The notes beneath the pieces were generated by a model. That model did no database searches. It had not been told where the DNA came from and saw nothing but the letters and a program-made list of their open reading frames with translations. From the NCBI RefSeq assembly GCF_026898115.1, contig NZ_CP114036.1, positions 3,782,001 through 3,846,000 of the forward strand: DNA of 64,000 bases, in the 5' to 3' direction. The DNA is from Streptomyces sp. S465 (lineage in GTDB: Bacteria > Actinomycetota > Actinomycetes > Streptomycetales > Streptomycetaceae). The number at the start of each line of letters is the position of its first letter. Within the stretch, counting starts at the first letter, position 1. Shown piece after piece: positions 54,401 to 62,646 of the stretch. The translations under genes and the position numbers were made by a program.

Positions 54401-56644
54401 GTCACCGTCGACCTGCGGCAGAGCGGATCGCTGGGGCTGGCCGGGCCACGGGCGCGGGTGGCCGGACTCGTCCGGTCCGTCGTGGCGCAGCTGGCGGCCC
54501 TGCACTCACCGGCCGCCCTGGAGATCGTGCTGATCAGCCGCGAGGAGCGGCTGGCGGAGTGGTCGTGGCTCGGCTGGCTGCCGCACCTCAAGCCGTTGCG
54601 CGGGCAGGACTGCCGGCTGCTGCTCGCGTACGACGTCGAGCAGGCCACGGCCCGTACGGCCGAGCTGACCCGGCGGCTGGAGGACGGGCCGCTGGGCCCC
54701 GGCTGGGCGAGCGCCTCCCCGGCCGCCGCGGCGGCCGCGGCCGCGCGCCACTCCGGGCCGTACACCGTGGTGGTCGTGGACGGCGCCCCTGGTCCGGCCG
54801 CGCTGGACGACACGCTCGCCCGGCTGGCGGTGAGCGGCCCGGCGGCCGGAATCCATCTGCTCTGTCTGGCCGAGGCGCCCGCCGCGTCGCCCACCTCCCC
54901 GCTGCCCAGGAGCTATGCGGCCGCGTGCGCCGCCTCCGCGCCCTTCGCGGCGTGCGGAGTGGCGGCCGTGCTGAGCGGCGATGTGGCCACGGGGCTACAG
55001 ATCGTCCACGGGGACGGGCCCGCGCCCGGCGGCACCGGAGTCACCGGAGCCACCAGCGCGCCCGGCGCCACCGGGGTCATCGGTGCGACCGGCGCGACCG
55101 GCGCCACCACGACCGTGACCGTGGACGCGGTGTCGGCGGCGTGGGCCGAGCGGTTCGCGCGGGCGCTCGCGCCCCTGCGCCCGGCCACCGCCGGGCACGG
55201 CGGCGCGTCCGGCGGCTCCGGCGGCCCGCCGACCGTCCCGCTGCCGGACTCGGCGCGACTGCTGGACGAGTTGGGGCTCGCGCGGGCCACGCCCGCGTCG
55301 CTGATGGCCCGTTGGGCGGCCGCGGCGGACGAGGTCCCGGCGGGTGGCCGGGCGCTGGCGGTGCTCGGCGCCGGGCCGCGCGGCCCGCTCTCGGTGGATC
55401 TGGCCGCCGACGGGCCGCACGCGCTGATCGACGGCGCGGCGGGCACCGGTAAGACGGAGCTGCTGCGCTCGTTCGCCGCGTCGCTCGCCGCCGCTGAACG
55501 GCCGGACCGGCTCGAACTCATCCTCGTAGACGGCGCCGGGGCCGGCACCGGGACCGGCTCCGGGGCCGTAACCGGAACCGGCGCGGGCACCGGCACGGCC
55601 ACCGGCACCGGCGAGGGGCTGCGGGTGTGCACGGATCTGCCGCATGTCTCGACGCATCTGACGGCCACCGACCCGGTACGGATGCGGGAGTTCGCGCAGG
55701 CGCTCAGCTCGGAGCTCAAGCGCCGCGCCGAGCTGCTCGGCCCGCTGGACTTCACCGCATGGCACGCCCGGCACCTCACCGGCGAGGGCGAGGGCCAGGG
55801 CGGTCACGGTGACCGCACCGCCGACGCGGGCGGGGTCGCGGGGGCGCCCGGTACCGGTGCGGCCCGCGTGGTCGCGCCCCGGCCGCCCGCCGACATCGAC
55901 CCTCCGCCGGGCGACACCCTCCGCACGCTCAATCTGCGCGCCCAGCGCACCGCGAGCGCGTCACCCGCCGCCCGTGCCCGTCCCCTCCCCCGTCTCGTCG
56001 TCCTCGTCGACGACTTCGACGCGCTGGTGGCCCCGGCTCTCGGCAGTCCCGGCCGCCCGGCGGCCGGTTCGGTCGTCCGCGCCCTGGAGGCGATCGCCCG
56101 CGACGGCGCCCGCCTCGGGGTGCACCTGGTCGTGACGTCCGGCCGTCCGGACCGTACGGCGGACACGGCGGCCGTCGAGCGGGCCGGTGTACGGATCGCC
56201 CTGGACCCACGCCCCCTGGCCCCAGCACACCCCGCGAGCCCCACACACCCCGCGCACACCCCAGACACCGCACACCCCGCCCACCCCCGTGACCCCGAAA
56301 GGCCCCATACCGCCCCCGCCTCATCGACACGCTCGGTCACAACCGCCCCCGCCGCCGCAGCCGCCTCCGGTGGCGACCCGGCTCCGGGCCGTGGGCGGCT
56401 GTTCCGCCCGGGTGACGCCGCGGCGACCCCGTTTCAGGCGGGCCGGGTGACCGGACGGATACCGCGCACCGCGACACAGCGGCCCACCGTCGTACCGCTG
56501 GAATGGCGGCGGATGGGCGATCCGCCGACCCGCCGGCCGCTGCGTGAGCTGGGCAACGGTCCGACCGACCTGGCGCTTCTGGCCAGTGCGCTCCAGCGCG
56601 CCGCGCAGTCGGCGGACGCGCCCACCGCGCCCGCGCTGATCTGA
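51458..56644 (+). CDS. Giant FHA-domain protein with C-terminal FtsK/EccC-like ATPase domain
   Basis: 1728 residues. An N-terminal ubiquitin-like beta domain and an FHA domain (about 150-230; RIGRSADADVPL, SRLHCAV, LGSTNGT with Asn197) precede about 640 residues of Gly/Pro/Arg-rich disordered sequence. The C-terminal half has FtsK/SpoIIIE-EccC features: Walker A GAAGTGKTELLRS (1326-1338) and LVVLVDDFDALVAP as Walker B. Gly/Thr-rich inserts break the ATPase (about 1363-1388) and a collagen-like GATGATGATG stretch occurs at 1190-1220. FHA binds phosphothreonine, so the adjacent kinases are natural partners. The ATG at 51458 is used; an in-frame TTG at 51449 is closer to AGAAGGGA. Type VII secretion or DNA-pump function is not established. 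Confidence 0.8.
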   Translation: MQIRLTVLGPRSAHPGRSGHHPAPASAPRAPLGAVDVLVTAPVGTALASVAGGLADAVAAAGYEAGGGSGGGGGAVVLYAGGERLDPQRCALGEPPLVDGAVLSLHGPADPDTGHYPGYPGYPGLPEAAVADATVHLDVVAGPDAGGVHLLHGGQVRIGRSADADVPLDDPDVSRLHCAVTVAEDGRATIADLGSTNGTAADGVSVGAQPVPLEPGALLRIGESALRLRVPSAASAFPSAPTRLPVHADGEGHLRVAPTEGPATARPGHGPAGTRPTHPDDPATGRSTHAEGPWTGAPPSSAPTHTAQGTWTPPNRNPGTGWTRVPQAGDPPGPGTGLASGASGPEGAYDRRDDGGWGPSGGSSAGPAHPTGHGDRPTGDGPRPAPGTPGGHGPGRAQDVRDVRDVRDVRDDWRASAPAGPGGAGADGRRSHGTPEDPRHGGPAADTGRRGAPPRGGDGPRYSATDDPRYDDPSTARTRRNTAPQAGAAGRAPAGQPARGGEEPWARGGQGGRAADAAPDHRHTPREATGAPAGPGGSPYGGPAAGHSGQSESDADSGRQPRPGTGYGNAARGGQPRGQGHGEPAERAYPGGQPGATPHGGPQAGGTVYDNASRGGAPAGPSYDSTAAGHARQSEGGAGHGPAQRGGQPHGQGPHGPSAIGKPADPGPGRPSYDAPSAVPGQRTPYPSHQPGAGRRGEQRTTDAGPGGSSYDDTAGGVGSARAGAGYGGAPDPGQRGESAGRAYPDGRSVTSPHGGPQTAGAGYGGASAAAGPSGGWPETRGAGQGGTGQRGGDTGQRGESAGRAYPDGRSDTSPHGGPQTAGAGYGGASAAAGPSGGWPETRGAGQGGTGQRGGDTGQGGSGPLRGGDRTHVGTYALDAPGAQARRRGIGAWVRQLAGGKAAERGEPREDGGARDAAVRAAAEAEALQRRWPDPATVLMTALGPGPRLWERAHEHPDALAVRLGSADRLAAGGGLLPAAPVTVDLRQSGSLGLAGPRARVAGLVRSVVAQLAALHSPAALEIVLISREERLAEWSWLGWLPHLKPLRGQDCRLLLAYDVEQATARTAELTRRLEDGPLGPGWASASPAAAAAAAARHSGPYTVVVVDGAPGPAALDDTLARLAVSGPAAGIHLLCLAEAPAASPTSPLPRSYAAACAASAPFAACGVAAVLSGDVATGLQIVHGDGPAPGGTGVTGATSAPGATGVIGATGATGATTTVTVDAVSAAWAERFARALAPLRPATAGHGGASGGSGGPPTVPLPDSARLLDELGLARATPASLMARWAAAADEVPAGGRALAVLGAGPRGPLSVDLAADGPHALIDGAAGTGKTELLRSFAASLAAAERPDRLELILVDGAGAGTGTGSGAVTGTGAGTGTATGTGEGLRVCTDLPHVSTHLTATDPVRMREFAQALSSELKRRAELLGPLDFTAWHARHLTGEGEGQGGHGDRTADAGGVAGAPGTGAARVVAPRPPADIDPPPGDTLRTLNLRAQRTASASPAARARPLPRLVVLVDDFDALVAPALGSPGRPAAGSVVRALEAIARDGARLGVHLVVTSGRPDRTADTAAVERAGVRIALDPRPLAPAHPASPTHPAHTPDTAHPAHPRDPERPHTAPASSTRSVTTAPAAAAASGGDPAPGRGRLFRPGDAAATPFQAGRVTGRIPRTATQRPTVVPLEWRRMGDPPTRRPLRELGNGPTDLALLASALQRAAQSADAPTAPALI
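53658..54029 (+). repeat. 186-bp tandem duplication inside the FHA/FtsK gene
   Basis: Two head-to-tail copies (53658-53843 and 53844-54029) encode a 62-residue unit, roughly residues 734-857, beginning RGESAGRAYPDGRS. They differ at only a few bases. Nearby is a separate run of GACGTACGG repeated four times (52654-52690, DVR-DVR). These are recent in-frame expansions of the disordered region. Confidence 0.85.
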
Positions 56645-56811
56645 CCGCTCCTGACCGGTTCTCGACCGGCGTTCATCACGTTCATCACGGCACGGTCACG
56701 ATCCGTGAGTGAACGCAGGAGACAGTATTGCCACGTTCGGTGACCGGGCGTAGGACTACTCGCACGGGACACGACCGCACGGGGGCGGTCGGCATCGGAG
56801 GGAACACGGGG

Positions 56812-58170
56812 ATGCACGTATCGCTTCCTACGAAGCGTTCGACACGAGCCGCGGTGGCCCTGCTGGCGGCGGGAGCGCTCATGCTCACCGCCGCGGGCTG
56901 TGGCGGCGACGACGGAGACACGGTGAGCGGGGGCCCGCCGCCGAACACGGTGGAACTGCCGAACCTGAAGGGGCAGAAACTCCAGGTCACCGCCGTATGG
57001 ACGGGCACCGAGCAGGAGAACTTCACCAAGGTGCTGGCGGAGTTCGAAAAGCGCACCGGGGCGAAGGTCTCCTTCGTGCCGAGCGGTGACGACATGGCGG
57101 GCTTCGTCGGCTCGAAGATCGCGGGCGGCGCGCCGCCGGATGTCGCGATGGTCGGGCAGGTCGGTGTCATGCGCGAGTTCGCCGAGAAGGGCTGGGCCAA
57201 GCCGCTCGGCGCCGCCGCGCGGGCCCAGCTGGCCAAGAACTACGCCAAGGGCTGGCAGGACCTCGGCTCGTACGAGGGCAAGCCGTACGGGGTGTACTTC
57301 AAGGCCAGCAACAAATCCCTGCTCTGGTACAACACCTCCGCGTTCGACTACGCGGGCGCCAAGGTGCCCAAGACCTGGCGGGAGTTCCTGGCACAGGCCC
57401 AGCTGATCTCCGATTCCGGCACCGACGCGGTGGCGATCGGCGGCCAGGACGGCTGGACGCTCACCGACTGGTTCGAGAACGTCTATCTCTCCCAGGCGGG
57501 CCCGGAAAAGTACGACCAGCTCGCCCAGCACAAGATCAAGTGGACCGATCCGTCAGTGAAGAAGGCGCTGGAGACGCTCGCCGAGCTGTGGGGCGCCAAG
57601 GGCCTGGTCGCCGGCGGCCGCGGCGGTGCGCTTCAGACCGCGTTCCCGGACTCGGTCACCAAGGCGTTCGGCAACAAGGCGGAGCCGGACGCGGGCATGG
57701 TCTTCGAGGCCGACTTCGTCGCCGCCAACGTCGCGGACGCGGGCGCGGAGCTGGACCAGGACGCGAAGGTGTTCCCGTTCCCGGCGGTGGGTGACAAGGC
57801 GCCGGTGGTGACCGGCGGCGATGTCGGCGTGGCGCTGAAGGACAGCAAGGCGGCGCAGGCGCTGCTCACCTTCCTCGCCTCGCCCGACGCCGCGACCATC
57901 TGGGCCCAGTCCGGCGGGTTCATCTCGGCGAACAAAAACGTCAAGTTCAGCGCCTATCCCAATGCTTCGATGCGCAAGATCGCACAGGCGCTGATCGCGG
58001 CGGGCAATGACTTCCGGTTCGACATGTCCGACCAGGCTCCCGCGTCCTTCGGCGGCAAGCCGGCCCAGGGCGAATGGAAAGCGCTCCAGGACTTCCTCAA
58101 GAACCCGAGGAATGTCGAAGGCATCCAGCGCCAGCTGGAAGCGGATGCCGCCAAGGCGTACCAGAACTGA
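56812..58170 (+). CDS. ABC importer sugar-binding lipoprotein
   Basis: 452 residues. The signal and lipobox are MHVSLPTKRSTRAAVALLAA... LTAAGC with Cys at 30. It is SBP family 1: ENFTKVLAEFEKRTGAKVSF, WYNTSAFDYAGAKVPKTW, and an FENVYLSQAGPEKYDQLAQH module typical of alpha-glucoside binding proteins. The start at 56812 follows GGAGGGAACACGGGG. It is followed 24 bp later by two permeases; no ATPase or hydrolase gene is linked, so the substrate is unknown. Confidence 0.92.
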   Translation: MHVSLPTKRSTRAAVALLAAGALMLTAAGCGGDDGDTVSGGPPPNTVELPNLKGQKLQVTAVWTGTEQENFTKVLAEFEKRTGAKVSFVPSGDDMAGFVGSKIAGGAPPDVAMVGQVGVMREFAEKGWAKPLGAAARAQLAKNYAKGWQDLGSYEGKPYGVYFKASNKSLLWYNTSAFDYAGAKVPKTWREFLAQAQLISDSGTDAVAIGGQDGWTLTDWFENVYLSQAGPEKYDQLAQHKIKWTDPSVKKALETLAELWGAKGLVAGGRGGALQTAFPDSVTKAFGNKAEPDAGMVFEADFVAANVADAGAELDQDAKVFPFPAVGDKAPVVTGGDVGVALKDSKAAQALLTFLASPDAATIWAQSGGFISANKNVKFSAYPNASMRKIAQALIAAGNDFRFDMSDQAPASFGGKPAQGEWKALQDFLKNPRNVEGIQRQLEADAAKAYQN

Positions 58171-58194
58171 CGACTCGACCGGGAGAACCACATC

Positions 58195-59568
58195 ATGTCG
58201 ACCGCGACAGCGGACGGCGCGGCCACACCTGGCCGGGCGTCGTCCGCCCCACCGGCAAAGCGACCGACCGCGAAGAGCAAGAAGGGCGTCCTGGGCACCC
58301 GGCCCTGGCTGGCGGCGGTGTTCCTGCTGCCCGCCCTGGTGCTGCTCGGGGCGCTCGTCGTCTATCCGATCGGCTACTCCGTCTACCGGAGCTTCTTCGA
58401 CGCCTCCGGCAACGGCTTCGTCGGCCTGGACAACTACCAGGAGATGTTCTCCGACGACGCCACCAAGACGGCGATCAAGAACAACATCATCTGGCTGATC
58501 CTGGCCCCGACGGTCTCCACCGCCCTGGGCCTGATCTTCGCCGTGCTCACCGAACGGGTGCGCTGGGCCACCGCCTTCAAGCTGGTCGTCTTCATGCCGA
58601 TGGCGATCTCGATGCTGGCGGCGGGCATCATCTTCCGGCTGGTCTACGAACAGGACCCGGACAAGGGCGTGGCCAACGCCATGTGGGTGAGCGTGCACGA
58701 CTCCTTCAGCGAGTCGCCGCCGTTCCCCGGCGCCCATCCGCGTCCCACCGCCGGACTGACCGAGTCGTCCAACGGCTCGTTCACCACCCGGGACACCGTC
58801 CGCGCCGGCAGCCCGGCCGCACTGCCGCTGGTCGCGGCCAAGCGCGATGACATCAGCGGGGCGCAGGACGCCAAGGCCGCCAAGGCCGAGCCGGGGAAGG
58901 TGACCGGCACCGTCTGGTTCGACTTCACCCGGGGCGGCGGTGGCGAACAGGGCGTCATCGACAAGGGCGAGAAGGCGATGGCCGACCTCAAGATCGAGGC
59001 GGTCAAGGACGGCAAGGTCGTCGCGAAGACGACGACGTCGGCGGACGGTACGTACACCCTTCCCGCCGCGGCCGAGGGCGCCCGGCTGCGGCTGCCCGCC
59101 TGGAACTTCTCCGAGCCGTACAACGGGGTGGACTGGCTCGGCCCGTCCATCGTCACCCCGGCCATCATCGGGGCGTACGTCTGGATCTGGGCCGGTTTCG
59201 CGATGGTGCTGATCGCGGCGGGGCTCGCCGGGGTGCCGCGTGAGCTGATGGAGGCCGCGCGGATGGACGGCGCCAATGAGTGGCAGGTCTTCCGGCGGAT
59301 CACCGTGCCGCTGCTGGCGCCGGTGCTCTCGGTCGTCGTCGTCACGCTGATGATCAACGTGATGAAGATCTTCGACCTGGTCTACATCATCGCGCCGGGC
59401 CCGTCGCAGGACGACGCCAACGTACTGGCCCTCCAGCTCTTCCAGTCGTCCTTCGGCACCGACGTCAACCAGGGCCTCGGCAGCGCGATCGCCGTGCTGC
59501 TGCTGGTGCTCGTCCTGCCCATCATGTTCATCAACATCCGCCGCATCCGAAGGGAGAGCCGCCGATGA
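58195..59568 (+). CDS. Sugar ABC transporter permease with Ig-like extracytoplasmic insert
   Basis: 457 residues, longer than the usual 290-330. Membrane segments 1-3 (about 38-150) resemble MalF-type permeases, and the EAA loop EAARMDGANEWQVF is intact near the C-terminus. Between segments 3 and 4 there is a roughly 150-residue insert (about 166-318) holding an Ig-like/SdrD-B-like unit at 237-305: GTVWFDFTRGGGGEQGVIDK, KIEAVKDGKVVAKTT, SADGTYTLP. It resembles the position of the P2 loop of E. coli MalF, which contacts the binding protein. Its stop overlaps the next ATG (59565-59568). Confidence 0.9.
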   Translation: MSTATADGAATPGRASSAPPAKRPTAKSKKGVLGTRPWLAAVFLLPALVLLGALVVYPIGYSVYRSFFDASGNGFVGLDNYQEMFSDDATKTAIKNNIIWLILAPTVSTALGLIFAVLTERVRWATAFKLVVFMPMAISMLAAGIIFRLVYEQDPDKGVANAMWVSVHDSFSESPPFPGAHPRPTAGLTESSNGSFTTRDTVRAGSPAALPLVAAKRDDISGAQDAKAAKAEPGKVTGTVWFDFTRGGGGEQGVIDKGEKAMADLKIEAVKDGKVVAKTTTSADGTYTLPAAAEGARLRLPAWNFSEPYNGVDWLGPSIVTPAIIGAYVWIWAGFAMVLIAAGLAGVPRELMEAARMDGANEWQVFRRITVPLLAPVLSVVVVTLMINVMKIFDLVYIIAPGPSQDDANVLALQLFQSSFGTDVNQGLGSAIAVLLLVLVLPIMFINIRRIRRESRR

Positions 59569-60446
59569 CCAGCGCGGACACGGTCGTACAGGCGAAGCAG
59601 TCCCTGATCGCGCGGATCGCCGCCCGCGCCGGCGGCGGGGCGCTGCGGGTCGTCCTCATCCTGATCGGCCTGCTGTGGCTGATGCCGACCGCCGGACTGC
59701 TGCTGTCCTCCCTGCGCGACCCGGCGCAGGTGGACCTCTCGGGGTGGTGGAAGGTCTTCACCGACCCCGGCCAGCTCACCTTCAGCGGCTACGACAACCT
59801 GCTGGGCAACCAGCAGATCACCGATTCGCTGTGGACCACGCTCGCGATCACCGTCCCGGCCACGCTGCTGGTCGTGGTGATCGGCGCCCTGGCCGGCTAC
59901 GCCTTCGCCTGGATGGACTTCCCCGGCCGCGACTGGTGGTTCCTCATCGTGGTCGGCCTGCTGGTGGTCCCCGTCCAGGTCGCGCTGATCCCGGTCGCCA
60001 AGCTCTTCGGCGAGATCGGCATCTTCCAGACCACCACCGGCGTGGTGCTCTTCCACACCGCCTTCGGCCTGCCCTTCGCCATCTTCCTGCTGCGGAACTT
60101 CTTCGCGGAGATCCCCCGGGAGCTGCTGGAGGCGGCCCGCCTGGACGGCGCGGGCGAACTGCGGCTCTTCGTCCGCGTGGTCCTGCCGCTGGGCGGCCCG
60201 GCCATCGCCTCGCTGGGCATCTTCCAGTTCCTGTGGGTCTGGAACGACATGCTGGTCGCCCTGATCTTCGCGGACAGCGGCAACCCGCCGATCACGGTCG
60301 CGCTGCAACAGCAGGTCCGGCAGTTCGGCAACAACATCGACATCCTCGGCCCCGGCGCCTTCGTCTCGATGCTCATCCCGCTGGCCGTCTTCTTCGCCTT
60401 CCAGCGGCAGTTCGTGCAGGGCGTGATGGCGGGCGCGGTGAAGTAA
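59565..60446 (+). CDS. Sugar ABC transporter permease (MalG type)
   Basis: 293 residues with six membrane segments (LRVVLILIGLLWLMPTAGLL; ALAGYAFAWMDFPGRDWWF). The EAA loop is EAARLDGAGELRLF and the C-terminus is FVQGVMAGAVK. The ATG at 59565 overlaps the previous stop, so translation is coupled. Confidence 0.92.
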   Translation: MTSADTVVQAKQSLIARIAARAGGGALRVVLILIGLLWLMPTAGLLLSSLRDPAQVDLSGWWKVFTDPGQLTFSGYDNLLGNQQITDSLWTTLAITVPATLLVVVIGALAGYAFAWMDFPGRDWWFLIVVGLLVVPVQVALIPVAKLFGEIGIFQTTTGVVLFHTAFGLPFAIFLLRNFFAEIPRELLEAARLDGAGELRLFVRVVLPLGGPAIASLGIFQFLWVWNDMLVALIFADSGNPPITVALQQQVRQFGNNIDILGPGAFVSMLIPLAVFFAFQRQFVQGVMAGAVK

Positions 60447-60525
60447 CCGACAGCGTCCGCCCCCTCCCCGGCTACCGGCCCGGCGCCCCTTCGCAAGGAG
60501 CGCCGGGCCGTTTCCTTCCCCCGGG

Positions 60526-60984
60526 TCATGGCGCACCGCACTCCGCCCACACCGTCTTGCCCACAGGGATACGAGGGGCCGTGCCCCAGCGGGTGGCCAA
60601 CAGGTCCACCAGGAGCAGGCCACGGCCCGATTCGTCGTCGGTCGTCAGGGGCGTCGGCGGAATGGCCGGGAGCCGGTCCTCGCGGGCGTCCGAGACCTCG
60701 ATACGGATCGTCCGCGTCGCGCTCGCGCAGGCGAGGCGGAGACGGAAGTCCCGTCCGGGTACGCGGCCGTGCCGTACGGCGTTGGAGGCCAGCTCCGCCA
60801 CCAGCAGGGCCACCGTGCAGGAGACGTCCGACGCGGGCGGATAGCCCCACTCCGCCATGCGCCGCACGGCGAGCCGCCGGGCGAGGCGCGCGCCGCGCGG
60901 CGTGGCGGGCAACCGCTGGGTGAGTGCCCGGAGTTCGGGTTCCGGGTCCGGCGCCGTGGTCGTCTTCAGCACGGTGTTGTCCAT
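60526..60984 (-). CDS. RsbW-like ATP-binding protein (HATPase_c)
   Basis: 152 residues from MDNTVLKTTTAPDPEPEL; the upstream frame is a shadow. The N box is CTVALLVAELASNAVRHGRV, and the G box region is DDESGRGLLLVDLLATRWGT. It ends GKTVWAECGAP. Together with XRE/DUF397 genes nearby this is a common Streptomyces constellation with probable anti-sigma or bald-like regulatory roles; the partner is unknown. It diverges from the XRE gene at 61123. Confidence 0.88.
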   Translation of the reverse strand: MDNTVLKTTTAPDPEPELRALTQRLPATPRGARLARRLAVRRMAEWGYPPASDVSCTVALLVAELASNAVRHGRVPGRDFRLRLACASATRTIRIEVSDAREDRLPAIPPTPLTTDDESGRGLLLVDLLATRWGTAPRIPVGKTVWAECGAP

Positions 60985-61122
60985 TTCCGTCCGATCGATT
61001 GTCCGTACGATCCGCAGCGTGTGCGCATCGTGACGTTCCGTACCCAAGGATCGTGTCGCGGGTCTACGCTCGAAAGGCCATGACGCCTTACCTTTCAGGC
61101 CGTAAGGAACGGAAGTGATGTT

Positions 61123-62067
61123 TTGGCCAAAGAACTTGATCCTCGCTCATCGATGGCTGCCCTTTTCGGGTCGCGGGTCCGCAGACTCCGCACGGCGGCC
61201 GGTCTGACGCAGGCCGAGCTGGGCGAGAGGACGCATGTGGTCAGCACCCGGATCACCCAGATCGAGCGCGCGTCCGGAGCGAAACCGACGTTCGAGCTGG
61301 CGCGGACGCTCGACACCGTCCTCGGGGCGGACAGCCTGCTCATCGACATGTGGCCGTACGTCTACCGGGAGGCGTTCCCGGACTGGTCGCGGGCGTTCAT
61401 GGCGTACTCGGAGCGGGCGGTGTCCATTCGGCAGTACGCCGCGCACCTGGTGCCCGGTCTCTTACAGACCAGGGACTACGCTCGGGCCGTTCTGAGCGTT
61501 GGCCTGTCTCTCACCAGCGAGGAGCAGTTGGACGACCGGGTCGCCGCCAGGCTCAGACGACAGGAACGGCTCACTTCGCCCGATCGTCCCGAGCTGTGGG
61601 TGGTCTTGGACGAGGCGGTGTTGAGGCGTCCGATCGGCGGCAGGGCCGTCATGCGGGAGCAGTTGGCCAGGCTGCTGGAAGCAGCCTCGGAACCCCACAT
61701 CACCGTGCAGGTACTGCCTTTCGACCAAGGCGAGCACGACGTGATGGGTGGGTCCCTGACCGTGCTGACGTCCCCTGACGAAACGGAAGTGGCGTATACC
61801 GAAGGCGCCCACTACGGCCAACTCATCGAAGAACCAAGGGACGTCAAGCGCTTCGCGCTGTTCTACGATCGGCTGCGGGCAGCATCCCTGCCCCCGCTCA
61901 TGTCACTCGGCATGATCCGATCCGTGATGGAGGGCAACCACCGTGGAGCGAGTGTCCCGTCCCGATCTGAACGGCGTCGCCTGGCGCAAGAGCAGCTACA
62001 GCAATCAGGAGGGTGGCGACTGCGTGGAGGTGGCCGACGGCATACCCGGCGTCGTCCCCGTCCGTGA
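61123..62067 (+). CDS. XRE-family regulator with DUF5753 domain
   Basis: 314 residues from a TTG (61123) behind GGAAG. Helix-turn-helix: GSRVRRLRTAAGLTQAELGE and RTHVVSTRITQIERASG. The DUF5753 ligand-type domain follows (FPDWSRAFMAYSERAVSIRQ; YAAHLVPGLLQTRDYARAVL). The last 40 or so residues (Arg/Gly/Gln-rich) are an out-of-frame reading of the DUF397 gene that starts at 61943, a 125-nt overlap. Normal relatives stop near that point, so the C-terminus may be an extension after loss of the usual stop. Confidence 0.87.
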   Translation: MAKELDPRSSMAALFGSRVRRLRTAAGLTQAELGERTHVVSTRITQIERASGAKPTFELARTLDTVLGADSLLIDMWPYVYREAFPDWSRAFMAYSERAVSIRQYAAHLVPGLLQTRDYARAVLSVGLSLTSEEQLDDRVAARLRRQERLTSPDRPELWVVLDEAVLRRPIGGRAVMREQLARLLEAASEPHITVQVLPFDQGEHDVMGGSLTVLTSPDETEVAYTEGAHYGQLIEEPRDVKRFALFYDRLRAASLPPLMSLGMIRSVMEGNHRGASVPSRSERRRLAQEQLQQSGGWRLRGGGRRHTRRRPRP

Positions 62068-62158
62068 CAGCAAGCGGCCCGACGGTCCCGCGCTGGTCTT
62101 CCCGGCGGCCTCCTGGACCGCCTTCGTTGATGCACTGACGACCGACCGCAGCCTCTGA
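61943..62158 (+). CDS. DUF397 protein
   Basis: 71 residues from a GTG with GGAGGG upstream. The family pattern is intact: WRKSSYSNQEGGDCVEVADG then VPVRDSKRPDGPALVFPAAS and WTAFVDAL. DUF397 proteins are paired with XRE/DUF5753 regulators throughout Streptomyces (BldB- or AbaA-like small regulators). It overlaps the end of the XRE gene in another frame. Its 3' 67 bp are identical to those of the next gene. Confidence 0.9.
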   Translation: MERVSRPDLNGVAWRKSSYSNQEGGDCVEVADGIPGVVPVRDSKRPDGPALVFPAASWTAFVDALTTDRSL

Positions 62159-62164
62159 CCCGGC

Positions 62165-62431
62165 GTGAACGGCGCGTACTGGTACAGGAGCAGCTACAGC
62201 AACCAGGAAGGCGGTAACTGTGTCGAGGTAGCGGGCCTCGACCTGAACAGCGTCGCCTGGCGCACGAGCAGCTACAGCAATCAAGCAGGTGGCAACTGCG
62301 TCGAGGTAGGCGACATGACCAGGGTCGTTCCCGTCCGTGACAGCAAGCACCCCGACGGACCGGTGCTGGTCTTCCCGGCGGCCTCCTGGACCGCCTTCGT
62401 TGATGCACTGACGACCGACCGCAGCCTCTGA
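62165..62431 (+). CDS. DUF397 protein with duplicated SSYSNQ module
   Basis: 88 residues from a GTG six bases after the previous stop. The N-terminal SSYSNQEGGNCVEVAG is followed by a second SSYSNQAGGNCVEVGD and the usual VPVRDSKHPDGPVLVFPAAS tail. Two copies of the N-terminal half thus share one C-terminal half. The final 67 bp (62365-62431) are an exact copy of 62092-62158, 273 bp away. It probably arose by recent tandem duplication with partial deletion. Confidence 0.85.
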   Translation: MNGAYWYRSSYSNQEGGNCVEVAGLDLNSVAWRTSSYSNQAGGNCVEVGDMTRVVPVRDSKHPDGPVLVFPAASWTAFVDALTTDRSL

Positions 62432-62646
62432 TCCCCGCTTTGCCTGGTCGCCGTTGCGGTGTCAGCCCCACGACGCCGCAACGGCCCGCACCGCACACGT
62501 TTTCGTGCACGGAGGGCAGTTGGGGCATGTTTGGCGGAAATAGGCTCTCCGGCATACGGAACGTCCCCCGGGCACCGCACATCTTCCGGTGCGCAGGCGC
62601 GCACGACATCGCGCGCCGATTCACAAACGAGGGGACTCGAATCATC

